From: Tolumonas lignilytica
Lineage (GTDB): Bacteria; Pseudomonadota; Gammaproteobacteria; Enterobacterales; Aeromonadaceae
Length of the DNA: 64,000 nucleotides
Assembly: GCF_000527035.1 (NCBI RefSeq)
Contig: NZ_AZUK01000001.1
Span: forward strand, 3,096,501-3,160,500
Direction of reading: 5' to 3'
In this document: one piece after another, positions 29,698-38,517 of the stretch
Numbering within the stretch: position 1 is the stretch's first letter
Layout of the letters: each line of letters opens with the position of its first letter
Program-made: the position numbers and the translations under genes
The notes under the pieces: generated by a model
Databases searched by the model: none
What the model was told of the DNA's origin: nothing
What the model saw: only the letters and a program-made list of their open reading frames with translations

Positions 29698-31307
29698 ATG
29701 AAACCGACGATGCTGCATTACGCTACGACATCCTGATCATCGGCGGCGGTCCGGCAGGGCTGTCTGCTGCTATTCATGTTAAGCAGCTCGCACCTGAATT
29801 ATCGGTTTGTCTGCTGGAAAAAGGTGCTGCTATCGGTGCTCACCAACTCTCCGGTGCGATCGTGCCGGATGATTATCTGGCACCACTGCAGGCACTGGGG
29901 CACTTTTTTTCTCCTCCTCCCGCTGCGACAGTTGTGACGGATTCCCTATGGCACTGGTACAGCGCCCATCGGCAGTTTCGTTTGCCTGATTGGATCTTAC
30001 CGCCAGCGTTCAGGCGGAAAAAAAAACAGTCATTGATTCAGCTCAGTTCACTGTGTCAGTGGCTGGGTGAGGAAGCCATGCAGCTTGGTGTGGATCTCTT
30101 TACGGCGCAGGCAGCCGCACATGCGCTTTATGATGATAATGGTGTTGTATGCGGAGTCATGACGGGGGACATGGGATGCAACGAAGACGGCACACCCGGC
30201 CCGCAATATATGTCAGGGATTGCCATTCATGCTGCCTATACCTTGCTGGCGGAAGGGGCTAAGGGGTCGCTGAGTCGTGAAATTGCGGAAAAATTTCACA
30301 GCCATGCAGGTAAACCGCAACATTACGCACTTGGATTCAAGGAACGATGGCATTTGTCGCAGGGTGGGCTAAAAGCCGGACAGGTGATCCACTCAATGGG
30401 CTGGCCGTTAAATCGTCATGCTGGTGGTGGTTTTCTGTATGCGTTCAGTGAACATGAACTGGCGGTTGGCTTGATTCTGCAACTGGATTATCGGGAGCCG
30501 GATCTCGACCCTTTTGCACTATTTCAGCAGTTCAAGGCACATCCGGCTATAGCCACCCTGCTGCAAGACGCTGAGTGTCAGGGGTTTGGTGCAAGAACAC
30601 TGAATGAAGGTGGTTGGCAGGCTTTGGGTCAACGGGCTTTCCCGGGTGGGGCCTTTGTTGGCTGTGCGGCCGGATTACTCGATTTACTCAAGCAGCAGGG
30701 CATTCCGCATGCTATCCAATCGGGCGTACTGGCAGCAAAAGCCTGCGTCAATGCCAGAGGGCGAGGCGAGTCAGGTACTGTATTGCATGAATATGATTTG
30801 GCAGTAAAACAAGGGCCAATAGGTCAGGCATTGCGAGAGGCAAGCCCGATAAAGCCAGCACTGGCCAACCTGGGGGGAATAGTCGGAACATTCTGGCTGG
30901 CTGCACATTATTGGCTGAAAACGGTTGGTGGCTGCTTGCCGCAATTTGGGGTGAAGCTAGCAGACCATGAAAACCTGCTAACCGTCTCTTCTTCCGTTAA
31001 GGCGGTATTTGCGGCAGAAACGGCGCGCGATCAGGCGCTTTATCTAGCAAGAATAAAACACCCGGAAACGCAGCCATTGCATCTGCAGATCAGTGACAAG
31101 CCAATTTCACCACAGGAACTGGAGTACAGCAGACGGGTTCTTAGCCATTGTTGTCCTGGAAAGGTTTATGCGGAAGACGACGCTGTATTTGCTATCAGAG
31201 CCAACCGTTGTCTGCATTGTAAATGCTGTGAAATTAAAGATCCGGCCCAGCAGATACACTGGACACCACCTGAAAGCGGCAGCGGGCCGTCGTATTTAGG
31301 TTTATAA
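29694..31307 (+). CDS. fixC: FixC-FixX fusion (ETF-quinone oxidoreductase-like)
   Basis: A 537-residue flavoprotein. Residues 1-450 are FixC: DILIIGGGPAGLSAAIHV, an FAD-binding GAHQLSGAIV segment and a YALGFKERW region. The last 60 residues are a FixX-like [4Fe-4S] domain with CC at about 486-487 and C-X2-C-X2-C at Cys506, Cys509 and Cys512, followed by EIKDPAQQIHWTPPESG. Nitrogen-fixing bacteria usually encode FixC and FixX separately, while mitochondrial ETF-QO is fused as here. The start is TTG with GGAGG eight bases upstream, overlapping the fixB stop. No separate fixX follows, and a terminator ends the operon. Confidence 0.85.
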   Translation: MNETDDAALRYDILIIGGGPAGLSAAIHVKQLAPELSVCLLEKGAAIGAHQLSGAIVPDDYLAPLQALGHFFSPPPAATVVTDSLWHWYSAHRQFRLPDWILPPAFRRKKKQSLIQLSSLCQWLGEEAMQLGVDLFTAQAAAHALYDDNGVVCGVMTGDMGCNEDGTPGPQYMSGIAIHAAYTLLAEGAKGSLSREIAEKFHSHAGKPQHYALGFKERWHLSQGGLKAGQVIHSMGWPLNRHAGGGFLYAFSEHELAVGLILQLDYREPDLDPFALFQQFKAHPAIATLLQDAECQGFGARTLNEGGWQALGQRAFPGGAFVGCAAGLLDLLKQQGIPHAIQSGVLAAKACVNARGRGESGTVLHEYDLAVKQGPIGQALREASPIKPALANLGGIVGTFWLAAHYWLKTVGGCLPQFGVKLADHENLLTVSSSVKAVFAAETARDQALYLARIKHPETQPLHLQISDKPISPQELEYSRRVLSHCCPGKVYAEDDAVFAIRANRCLHCKCCEIKDPAQQIHWTPPESGSGPSYLGL

Positions 31308-31372
31308 AGTTATCTTATTGTATTTAAGGATAAAATATTGCAGTGGTTATGCTGGTGACTGGCAATGATTCG

Positions 31373-31404
31373 AAAAGAACACTACATACGTAGTGTTCTT
31401 TTTT
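31373..31404 (+). terminator. Terminator of the vnfD-fixCX operon
   Basis: Thirteen-bp arms AAAAGAACACTAC / GTAGTGTTCTTTT with an ATAC loop, followed by T-rich sequence. Confidence 0.9.
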
Positions 31405-31563
31405 GTCCATTTTGTTCCCTTTCTGTGCAAAAAAAGCCTTTGTATTTCTATTTTCATGAAAAAATCATAATAATATCAATATATTAAATTAATGCCGTGT
31501 GCCGCCATTTCTGGTCTTTTTTTTGCTATACATCGTTATGCAAAAAAATATACAGAGGTGGTT

Positions 31564-32679
31564 ATGCCGGATAACACAGCATTCTCGAACCATACCAGGG
31601 ATGAAAAAGCGTTTCATTGCCAGCATCGGAAACAGCATACGATCCATCAGGTTGAGCAGATCGTCAGCGAATCCGATGTGATGAAACAACTAATGAAAGC
31701 ACTGAGAAAAATCGCTCCGACACAAACAGCAGTGATATTGCGTGGCGAGCCGGGAACGGGGAAGGAAGTCATCGCCCGGGCCATACATCACTTTTCGCAA
31801 GTAGCCGACGGGTCGTTTGTTAAACTCTGTTGTGAACATCTGAACGATGAAAAACTCATGAATGATTTGTTCGGCAACCACGAACAGCAGGGTAAAACAG
31901 AAGGAAAACTGCATATCGCCGATGGTGGTACCTTATTTCTCACCGAAATTGCCCATTTCTCACTGCAGCTGCAAGGCAAACTCTTGCAATATCTGGAAGA
32001 AAACGCTTTCGAGCCAATAGGTGCCGCGCAGCCTGAATACAGCAATATCCGCATAATTTGTGCTTCAGAAAAAGACCTTGAGGCATTAGTGTTAACTCAG
32101 CATTTTTTACCTGAACTTTATTACCGTCTGCACATTGGTGTATTGAATCTGCCACCTTTACGGGAAAGAAAAGCCGATATTCCCGGACTGGTTCGTTATT
32201 TCTTTGAACGCTATAACCAGATCAACCATAGAAAACTGACGATCGATGCTGCTGTTTTGAAGCCGATTTTCAACTGCCATTGGCCGGACAACGTCCGTGA
32301 TTTAGAGAACTGTCTGGAACATGCCGCATTGTTATCTGAAGATGATACGGTGCAGTCATTACCTTGCCAGCAAGGGAGGTGTATCCGGCAATACCTTGAT
32401 GAAAAGATATCTCAGGCAAATAAAATCGCCACTGCTCAGTCGGAGAAAAAAATTATAGTTGGTCCGGAGCTGACAGCGCCGGTTGCCGGGGATGAATCCG
32501 CACTAAACACAAACTCGCACTCCTTGCTATCTTCTGTCGAACTGGAACGCAGTCGTCTGGTCATGACACTTGAAAAATGCGGATGGGTTAAAGCCAAAGC
32601 AGCCAGACAACTGGGCATTACAACCCGGCAATTAAGTTATGCGCTGCAGAAGCTGAATATTGCAGTGAAGAAATACTGA
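31564..32679 (+). CDS. NifA-like AAA+ regulator lacking GAFTGA, with NifA-type cysteine motif
   Basis: A 371-residue protein with no N-terminal GAF domain. The AAA+ region keeps Walker A GEPGTGKE (61-68) and the RERKADI sensor region. The GAFTGA loop that contacts sigma-54 is absent: LFGNHEQQGKTEGKLH stands in its place. Walker B reads GGTLFLTEI, with Thr for Asp. Late in the AAA+ domain and linker is C-X11-C-X17-C-X4-C, close to the C-X11-C-X19-C-X4-C oxygen-sensing motif of rhizobial NifA. The C-terminal HTH (KAKAARQLGITTRQLSYALQ) is NifA-like. The ATG at 31564 has AGAGG upstream. It is probably not a sigma-54 activator. It may be a DNA-binding antagonist or redox sensor for vnf or vup genes. 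Function is inferred. Confidence 0.8.
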   Translation: MPDNTAFSNHTRDEKAFHCQHRKQHTIHQVEQIVSESDVMKQLMKALRKIAPTQTAVILRGEPGTGKEVIARAIHHFSQVADGSFVKLCCEHLNDEKLMNDLFGNHEQQGKTEGKLHIADGGTLFLTEIAHFSLQLQGKLLQYLEENAFEPIGAAQPEYSNIRIICASEKDLEALVLTQHFLPELYYRLHIGVLNLPPLRERKADIPGLVRYFFERYNQINHRKLTIDAAVLKPIFNCHWPDNVRDLENCLEHAALLSEDDTVQSLPCQQGRCIRQYLDEKISQANKIATAQSEKKIIVGPELTAPVAGDESALNTNSHSLLSSVELERSRLVMTLEKCGWVKAKAARQLGITTRQLSYALQKLNIAVKKY

Positions 32680-32702
32680 GGCGGGAGTTCTCGCCTGTTT
32701 TT
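32679..32702. terminator. Terminator between NifA-like gene and vupC
   Basis: Arms AGGCG / CGCCT with further partial pairing inside, then GTTTTT, between convergent genes. Confidence 0.55.
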
Positions 32703-32719
32703 AACCGGGTCTTCTGTTC

Positions 32720-33781
32720 TTAATTCAGAAAATGTAAATCGGAATAATGGAATCCAAAATGATGACAGGTGTTTTCCAGACTTCGGGTGGAAAATGCCTG
32801 TCGTGGCAACCGGGCATAATATTCATGCCCATTTACGTCGAGTAAAAGTTTCAGTCCACCCAATGCCGGAAACACTTTCTTTATTTTTGCGTCAAACGTG
32901 ATCACATCGGTTGCTTCTGCATGATGTGATGGATGCGATAGAAAAATGGCGTCACCAGGCAGACAACATAACGACGCATTCAGTGACAGGGCGGAAAAGT
33001 GGCTTGCTAAGATATTTCCCGGTAGTTTCAGTTGCTGATCATTTAGCGAAACCGGCAACAGATTGTCCATCGCCACTAAGCGCGCAATGGATTCATTGAC
33101 GGGTTTTCGCATGATGATCTCCGGGGAATCATCCTGAACAATCCGGCCGTTATCAATCACAAGTGCACGATCAGCAAAATTCAATACATCGGTAAAGATA
33201 TGACTGACTAAAATAGCGGTTATTTGATGCTGGTTGCAGAACGAACGCATCATCTCAATCATGTCCCGTCTACTGGCCATATCTAAAGCTGCCGACGGTT
33301 CATCGAGTAATAAAAGCTCTGGCTTGGCGATCACGGCTCGGGCGAGGCAAACCCGTTGTGTCTCGCCTCCCGAAAGTTGCGCGGCATCGCGTTGTATCAG
33401 ATGTTCCGCCTGAAATGCGGCTAAAGCCTGACGGACTTTGCCGGGAATGTCTCTTTCAGTTGTTTGATGAAACTTTAAAACACAGGCCAAATTATCATAA
33501 ACACTCATATTCAGCAGGTGGTTTTCCTGAAAGGCGAGGGAACAGCGGCGTCTCAGCGTAATTGGCCGTGCTGTTGCGGTATCTTCGCCAAACAATGAAT
33601 AGCGCCCCTGAAATGCAGTGAGTAAATTGATGACTTGCAGCAGGGTACTTTTCCCTGCGCCATTCCGACCCAGTACCGCAACAAGTTCTCCTTGGTTAAT
33701 TTGCAGGGAAGGTATATTCAGGATCTCTTTGTCATTTTGCCAGACAGACAGTGCCGTCATGTCAATTACCGGCGACGTCAT
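32720..33781 (-). CDS. vupC: TupC/VupC-type oxyanion ABC importer ATPase
   Basis: A 353-residue ATPase. It has Walker A GRNGAGKST, signature LSGGETQRV and Walker B LLLLDEPSAALD. An extra C-terminal domain (about 240-353) is likely TOBE-type, where ModC and some Tup ATPases sense oxyanion. I chose the ATG at 33781, which overlaps the permease stop (ATGA) and has GAGGA upstream. It energises the binding protein/permease pair encoded just upstream. The Vup name is inferred from the vnf neighbourhood. Tungstate (Tup) is the main alternative. Confidence 0.65.
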   Translation of the reverse strand: MTSPVIDMTALSVWQNDKEILNIPSLQINQGELVAVLGRNGAGKSTLLQVINLLTAFQGRYSLFGEDTATARPITLRRRCSLAFQENHLLNMSVYDNLACVLKFHQTTERDIPGKVRQALAAFQAEHLIQRDAAQLSGGETQRVCLARAVIAKPELLLLDEPSAALDMASRRDMIEMMRSFCNQHQITAILVSHIFTDVLNFADRALVIDNGRIVQDDSPEIIMRKPVNESIARLVAMDNLLPVSLNDQQLKLPGNILASHFSALSLNASLCCLPGDAIFLSHPSHHAEATDVITFDAKIKKVFPALGGLKLLLDVNGHEYYARLPRQAFSTRSLENTCHHFGFHYSDLHFLN

Positions 33782-34473
33782 TTCGCTATCCTCACCAGCT
33801 TCATACTTTTGTACTGCAGATAAGTCATGCACCAGACCACCAGAAAGGTGACCAATAACAAAATCGCGCCAATCATCAGTGCAAAACCATAGTTGCCTTT
33901 ACCCACCTCTAATACGGTGGCGGTCGCCAGCACGCGTGTCTGACCTTTAATATTGCCGCCCACCATCATAGAGGCTCCCACCTCTGAAACGATGCGGCCA
34001 AAACCAGCAATCACCGCAGCGACTAACCCGATTCTGGCTTCATGCATCAGATACCTGATTGCCTGCAAAGGGGTCGCACCCAGCGACAACAATTGCAGAT
34101 AGAGTTTTTCATTCAGACTACAGATGGCTGAAAAACTCAGACTGGCAACAATCGGCGTAGCGACAATCGTTTGCACAATAATAATTGCTGATGGGGTATA
34201 CATCAGATTCAGAAATCCAAGCGGACCATAACGCCAGAATATCAGACTCACGATTAAGCCAACCACGACGGGGGGAAGGCCCATGCCGAAGTTCAGAAAT
34301 GCACAGAGGATCTTTTTACCTCGGAATTGATGAGTGGCCAGTAAAATCCCGGTAGGAACACCCAGAAATACACTGATTAACGTGGCTGTCAGTGAAATAC
34401 TCAGAGTGAACAGGGTAATCGACAGCACATCACTTCCGGCAAATAAACGGGATAATTCACTGAAATCCGGCAT
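33778..34473 (-). CDS. vupB: TupB/VupB-type oxyanion ABC importer permease
   Basis: A 231-residue permease with about five to six membrane segments and the EAA-type loop (LSLGATPLQAIRYLMHEAR), followed by GRIVSEVGASMMVGGNIKGQTRVLATA, which is characteristic of the TupB family. I used the ATG at 34473 with GGGAAG upstream. The ATG at 34557 would overlap vupA and add a non-family N-terminus. It lies between binding protein and ATPase. Confidence 0.75.
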   Translation of the reverse strand: MPDFSELSRLFAGSDVLSITLFTLSISLTATLISVFLGVPTGILLATHQFRGKKILCAFLNFGMGLPPVVVGLIVSLIFWRYGPLGFLNLMYTPSAIIIVQTIVATPIVASLSFSAICSLNEKLYLQLLSLGATPLQAIRYLMHEARIGLVAAVIAGFGRIVSEVGASMMVGGNIKGQTRVLATATVLEVGKGNYGFALMIGAILLLVTFLVVWCMTYLQYKSMKLVRIAK

Positions 34474-34498
34474 GGGTTTCTTCCCAATCTTGCTTGAG

Positions 34499-35350
34499 TT
34501 ATAAACCGTAGTCTTTTTCTGATTTGCCGCCATCAATAACAAATAACGGTTTACCAAATTCTTTTATGCCATGGTCAGCGATGAGTTTTTGTCCCTGTGG
34601 TGATAACAAAAAGTCGACAAACGCTTTACCAGCCGCTGCATTCACACGATTGAATTTTTGCGGGTTGGTTTGCATGGCATGAAAAAGATTTAATAGGCGG
34701 TTTTCATGCCCGGTCATTACATCCAGCGATAAGGTTTTTTTCAAAAAGGTAAAGGTGCCGCTGTCCGTGAGTGTATAGCCGTTTTTCTCATCACTAATGC
34801 GTAACGCATCGGCCATGCCTGCCCCAACTTCCTGATACCAGCCGCCTTTGGGCTCAATGCCAGCTGATTTCCACAGACTCTGTTCCATTTTGTTGGTACC
34901 GGAATTGTCACCACGGGAAATAAACGTCGATTTGGCAAGGCTGATTTTTTTAAGAGCATCTAACGAGTCGAGGCCATGAATATGCGCCGGGTCTTTGGCC
35001 GGGCCAACGAGCTGATATTCATTGTGCATGATGAGTTTGCGATTTACGACTGCCCCCTCTTTTTCGACAGCTTGCTCTGCTTTGGGGGCACAAACCAGCA
35101 AGGCATCAACTTCGCCTTTTTCTGCCAGTGCGAGTGCTTGTCCGGTTCCTATCGATAGCTTTTTCACCTTATAGCCAGTTTTTTGTTCAAAAGGTGGGAC
35201 AATGACATCCAGTAATCCGCTGTCTTCAATACTGGTTGTCAGCGCGATGATCACTTCTTTAGGGTTATCTGCGGCGTATGAAAAAGAGCTCGTACTCATT
35301 GCCGCAAAAAAGATTGTTTTGAATAACATATTTTTAAAGTGATAAATCAT
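34499..35350 (-). CDS. vupA: TupA/VupA-type periplasmic vanadate/tungstate-binding protein
   Basis: A 283-residue binding protein with signal peptide MIYHFKNMLFKTIFFAAMST ending at SYA. Mature features are IIALTTSIEDSGLLDVI, GTGQALALAEKGEVDALL, FISRGDNSGTNKMEQSLW and QGQKLIADHGIKEFG, all TupA-family landmarks. TupA binds tungstate. The close homologue VupA of Anabaena variabilis binds vanadate and lies with vnf genes. Its position here next to vnf and a sigma-54-like promoter favour vanadate. I chose the ATG at 35350, with GGAG nine bases upstream, over 35365. Sequence alone cannot settle the ligand. Confidence 0.72.
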   Translation of the reverse strand: MIYHFKNMLFKTIFFAAMSTSSFSYAADNPKEVIIALTTSIEDSGLLDVIVPPFEQKTGYKVKKLSIGTGQALALAEKGEVDALLVCAPKAEQAVEKEGAVVNRKLIMHNEYQLVGPAKDPAHIHGLDSLDALKKISLAKSTFISRGDNSGTNKMEQSLWKSAGIEPKGGWYQEVGAGMADALRISDEKNGYTLTDSGTFTFLKKTLSLDVMTGHENRLLNLFHAMQTNPQKFNRVNAAAGKAFVDFLLSPQGQKLIADHGIKEFGKPLFVIDGGKSEKDYGL

Positions 35351-35385
35351 GGTGATGAACTCCATTTTGTGATGTTCATCTCATA

Positions 35386-35403
35386 TGGCAACTAATGTGC
35401 CGC
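35386..35403 (-). promoter_or_regulatory. Candidate sigma-54 promoter of vupABC
   Basis: CGGCAC-N5-TTGCC on the minus strand with GG-N10-GC spacing, about 37 bp before the vupA start. The remainder of the 35351-35706 gap has isolated GTAC motifs but no proper VnfA site, and no gene. Confidence 0.55.
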
Positions 35404-35706
35404 TATGGTATTAATTGATATGCTATTGAATATAAAGTAAAAAATATAAAATCTGACGGTGCATTTATACATCTTTGTACTAAAAGAGGAGGGTAAATAC
35501 GTGAATGAACAATATAAATAATGGTAAAACATATGGCATCGAACTCTCCTTTACGAAAGGCTTGTTAATTTAATGAGAATTCGAATAAGTTTAAATTATG
35601 TACCTATTGAATTGACCTGTAGCTAGGTTAAAAATGGAGCATCACTCGAAAGAGTAAAAATTTGTGTAAGTAGCATTCTGATACCCCCTATTACAAGGAG
35701 ACTGGA

Positions 35707-35850
35707 ATGCTAATTTCTGATCAAATCCTCGATCAACTTCCTGCTGATTGTAAATCCCCTAAGGACCTGAGAAGTGAACAAGGTTTACTCCGTCAGTTAA
35801 CTAAAAAGCTGGCCGGCCATTCTTCCGCCAAACAAAGTAAAATTTTATAG
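35707..35850 (+). pseudogene. IS256-type transposase N-terminal remnant
   Basis: A 47-codon reading frame with AAGGAG before its ATG. Its residues LDQLPADCKSPKDLRSEQGL and LLRQLTKKL match the N-terminus of Mutator/IS256-type transposases, then the frame leaves the family and stops. No catalytic DDE part and no terminal repeats are present, so this is a decayed relic. It still has a good ribosome site and a terminator, so a short peptide could be made. Confidence 0.6.
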
Positions 35851-35857
35851 ATTTCGA

Positions 35858-35886
35858 GGGCTTATGAGAAATCATAAGCCCTTTTT
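35858..35886 (+). terminator. Rho-independent terminator after IS remnant
   Basis: Ten-bp arms GGGCTTATGA / TCATAAGCCC with a GAAA loop and TTTTT. Confidence 0.85.
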
Positions 35887-35930
35887 CGTTTCTGCGTTCT
35901 CAACAGATTTTAGGGGGAACAGAGAGCCAG

Positions 35931-36230
35931 TTATTGTGCGGTTTCAATAATATGTGTGACATTGGCGATGTAGTTTTTTCCTGAAAAACCTAACTTATCC
36001 AGTTGAAGTGCTATCTTTTCAATAAGATGTTTAGCGTTATACACAGATAAATCGGCTGCAGTGAGCATGGCCTTGTCCATGCCTAACGAGATGTACTGCT
36101 GTTTGGCAAACCCAATGACATAACCAATTTTATAATCATCTGACGTTGATATTCCGCCGATCGCACGGTCTATTTTTCTTGTTTCTGAGGCTAATATGCC
36201 TGCGATATGACCTGTATTAAAATCGCTCAT
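35931..36230 (-). CDS. Hypothetical 99-residue protein
   Basis: A small soluble protein opening MSDFNTGHIAGILASETRKI. It is preceded by GGGAGAG seven bases before the ATG. I do not recognise the family and see no signal peptide, membrane helix or metal motif. It is monocistronic between an IS relic and creA. Confidence 0.65.
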   Translation of the reverse strand: MSDFNTGHIAGILASETRKIDRAIGGISTSDDYKIGYVIGFAKQQYISLGMDKAMLTAADLSVYNAKHLIEKIALQLDKLGFSGKNYIANVTHIIETAQ

Positions 36231-36411
36231 TTTGTGCTCTCCCTATAAGAAAATTTAAAGGAATACGGTATTGAATAAACAAATATATTGATTAATAACA
36301 ACCAAATAGACATTTATTTCGTATTTATTTTCATTATGAGAGCAAGCCTGCAAAAGTTCATTACAGACATCTTGGAACTGGTTTAATCGAAGACAAGGAC
36401 AAAGTCAATCT

Positions 36412-36448
36412 GAATATTAAGGAGCCTTAATCAAGGCCCTTAATATTC
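36412..36448. terminator. Long hairpin after creA
   Basis: Outer arms GAATATTAAGG / CCTTAATATTC with an inner GCCTT / AAGGC continuation. It sits just past the creA stop (36457, minus strand). Confidence 0.6.
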
Positions 36449-36456
36449 GTGCTCAT

Positions 36457-36918
36457 TTAATTGAGCTGTCCGAGAGGAACGGTTGAGATGCTGTTTTTAG
36501 GTGAGCCGTCGACCAGCTTGTCGGAATACACCAGATACACTAAGACGTTTCTTGTTTTATCTAAAAACCGGACGACATGAATTTTTTTAAATAATAAAGA
36601 GGTTTTCTGGGTAAACACCTCTTCGCCATCGGGTTTAATGTCATGTACCTGAATAGGCCCTATCTGGCGGCACGCAATGGAGGCATCCGAGGTATCTTCA
36701 GCGACGCCTAATGACCCTTTAACACCGCCCGTTTTTGCTCTGCTTAAATGACATGCCACACCACTTACTTTCGGGTCATCGAATGCTTCGATAATGATTT
36801 TGTCATTTGCCCCTAATAGTTTAAACGTCGTACTGACACTCCCTATAATCTCTGCTTTTGCGATCAAAGGAATGAGGCTTAATAGCAAAACAACAGCACT
36901 GGATACAAACTTTTTCAT
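36457..36918 (-). CDS. creA: CreA family periplasmic protein
   Basis: A 153-residue protein with a signal peptide ([22 protein letters not shown]) then [54 protein letters not shown] and [15 protein letters not shown]. These match E. coli CreA nearly block for block. The role is unknown (in E. coli it lies beside the CreBC system, which is absent here). AAGGAAT precedes the ATG. It is monocistronic, with a hairpin at the 3' end. Confidence 0.9.
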   Translation of the reverse strand: MKKFVSSAVVLLLSLIPLIAKAEIIGSVSTTFKLLGANDKIIIEAFDDPKVSGVACHLSRAKTGGVKGSLGVAEDTSDASIACRQIGPIQVHDIKPDGEEVFTQKTSLLFKKIHVVRFLDKTRNVLVYLVYSDKLVDGSPKNSISTVPLGQLN

Positions 36919-37099
36919 TGGTTATTCCTTAACTGAATGACGCAACCCATTGCATTATTACATTACTCTAACATTGCAGACCGGATAGCTTTTTCAAGTT
37001 ATTTTCGGCAGGCAAAGTTAATTTTGGTGATGTAAGTTCGATTCATGGCTGGCTATGTTTGTTATAACGAAAACTCAACAAACAATAGGGAAGCATATT

Positions 37100-37324
37100 A
37101 TGGTCAATGTTGAAAAATTACAAAAAGAGCATTTTATTAGCTATGACCTTGTATTACCTCACTTTCATGGCTATCCAATTCGGGTTATTACGGCATCCTG
37201 CCCATGGTCTGAGGAACATCTCTCGGCTAACATACTGAATGTTGCTGTCACCCTGCCTGGCGAGGATGGAGTTGCACAACTGAAACAGATGCTGAAATCA
37301 ATCGACGTCACGCCCGGTGAATAA
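37100..37324 (+). CDS. Hypothetical 74-residue protein
   Basis: A small soluble protein starting MVNVEKLQKEHFISYDLVLP. I chose the ATG at 37100 because AGGGAAG lies before it. An upstream ATG at 37055 is possible. No family is recognised and no targeting signal is seen. A terminator hairpin follows. Confidence 0.6.
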   Translation: MVNVEKLQKEHFISYDLVLPHFHGYPIRVITASCPWSEEHLSANILNVAVTLPGEDGVAQLKQMLKSIDVTPGE

Positions 37325-37357
37325 GTACGCATTTCAATGTATCTTACACAAACAGGC

Positions 37358-37385
37358 GTAGTTGGCTGAACCATCGGCCAACTAC
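37358..37385. terminator. Hairpin between convergent genes
   Basis: Nine-bp arms GTAGTTGGC / GCCAACTAC around a ten-base loop, with no long T-run. Confidence 0.55.
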
Positions 37386-37416
37386 TCGATAAATGGGCTG
37401 TGATTAGCTGTATTTC

Positions 37417-38271
37417 TTACATTTTTAGGTTGTATTTTTTTAGATATTCCGCGGCCAGTGTTTGTGCTTCATACAGGTCATCGGGGCTGAGTTGCTGGGC
37501 AATGGTATCCCGCGTTTTGATGGCATCCTGATTATGCATGGCTGCGACAGATAACCAGGCATATGCTTGTTTATCGTCTTTGATCATGCCTTGACCTTCA
37601 TAATACATTCCGCCCAAAAAGGCCTGCGCGTTAGCATTTCCCTGTTCTGCAGATTTTTGATACCAGTAAGCGGCCTGAGCATAATTGTGGGGAAAGCCTT
37701 GCCCCTGATAATACATGGTACCTAGGCGGAATTGCCCGTTATCATCACCTTGCTCCGCCGCTTTTTGATACCAGTATGCGGCTTGCTGAAAACTCTGATA
37801 AACCCATTGGCCTTCAAAATACATGGCACCAACAATCACCATCGGATGAAGATTGACTTGCCTTGAGGCTTTTTGAAACCAGTAGGTTGCCTGCTCGTTG
37901 CTTTGTTGAACGCCATTCCCCTCAAGATACATTGAACCGATCAATGCCTGAGCGTTGACATCACCATGTTGTGCGACTTTCTGAAACCAATATGCAGCTT
38001 GCTGATAATTTTGTGGAATACCTTCGCCACGGAAATACATCGAACCAACCAATGTCTGAGCAATAGTGTTACCTGTTTCTGCGGATATTTTACAGTAGGG
38101 GAAGGCTGCAGCATGATTTCCTTTGGTATCAAGAGAGATACATGTCTGGGAAGATGAAATCTTATTGATCTTCATTTTATCAGCCATGTCGGTTTGCTCT
38201 GGTTGATTAGAGGAACACCCAAAAAGCAAAAGCGCGATCAGAATTGAAAATTCCTTTTTTAACTGAAACAT
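37417..38271 (-). CDS. Sel1-repeat lipoprotein
   Basis: A 284-residue protein with lipobox LLFGC (Cys19) after a short signal, then about six Sel1-like repeats of the A-x-YW(F/Y)-QKA type (for example YWFQKVAQHGDVNAQALIGSMY). It is probably a lipid-anchored periplasmic scaffold. AAGGATT precedes the ATG. Neighbours give no hint about the partner. Confidence 0.85.
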   Translation of the reverse strand: MFQLKKEFSILIALLLFGCSSNQPEQTDMADKMKINKISSSQTCISLDTKGNHAAAFPYCKISAETGNTIAQTLVGSMYFRGEGIPQNYQQAAYWFQKVAQHGDVNAQALIGSMYLEGNGVQQSNEQATYWFQKASRQVNLHPMVIVGAMYFEGQWVYQSFQQAAYWYQKAAEQGDDNGQFRLGTMYYQGQGFPHNYAQAAYWYQKSAEQGNANAQAFLGGMYYEGQGMIKDDKQAYAWLSVAAMHNQDAIKTRDTIAQQLSPDDLYEAQTLAAEYLKKYNLKM

Positions 38272-38517
38272 AAGCTAATCCTTATATTGCTGAACATGAA
38301 TATTCCGGATCATGAAGCACACTAGGTATGTTCAGATGGTTATCAGTGACGAACGCTTTCATTCTTAATAGTAAATAAACGCGTTCTTATCAACCTGAGT
38401 GGGTGGTTACGGCTTACAAGTCACGTATTCAAATATCTCAAAGCTGGTTCATTCAATTAGGCCCTGAGATAATCCATCTTTATTGTCTCTATTCTCAAAA
38501 TTCATAAGAGCCATTGT

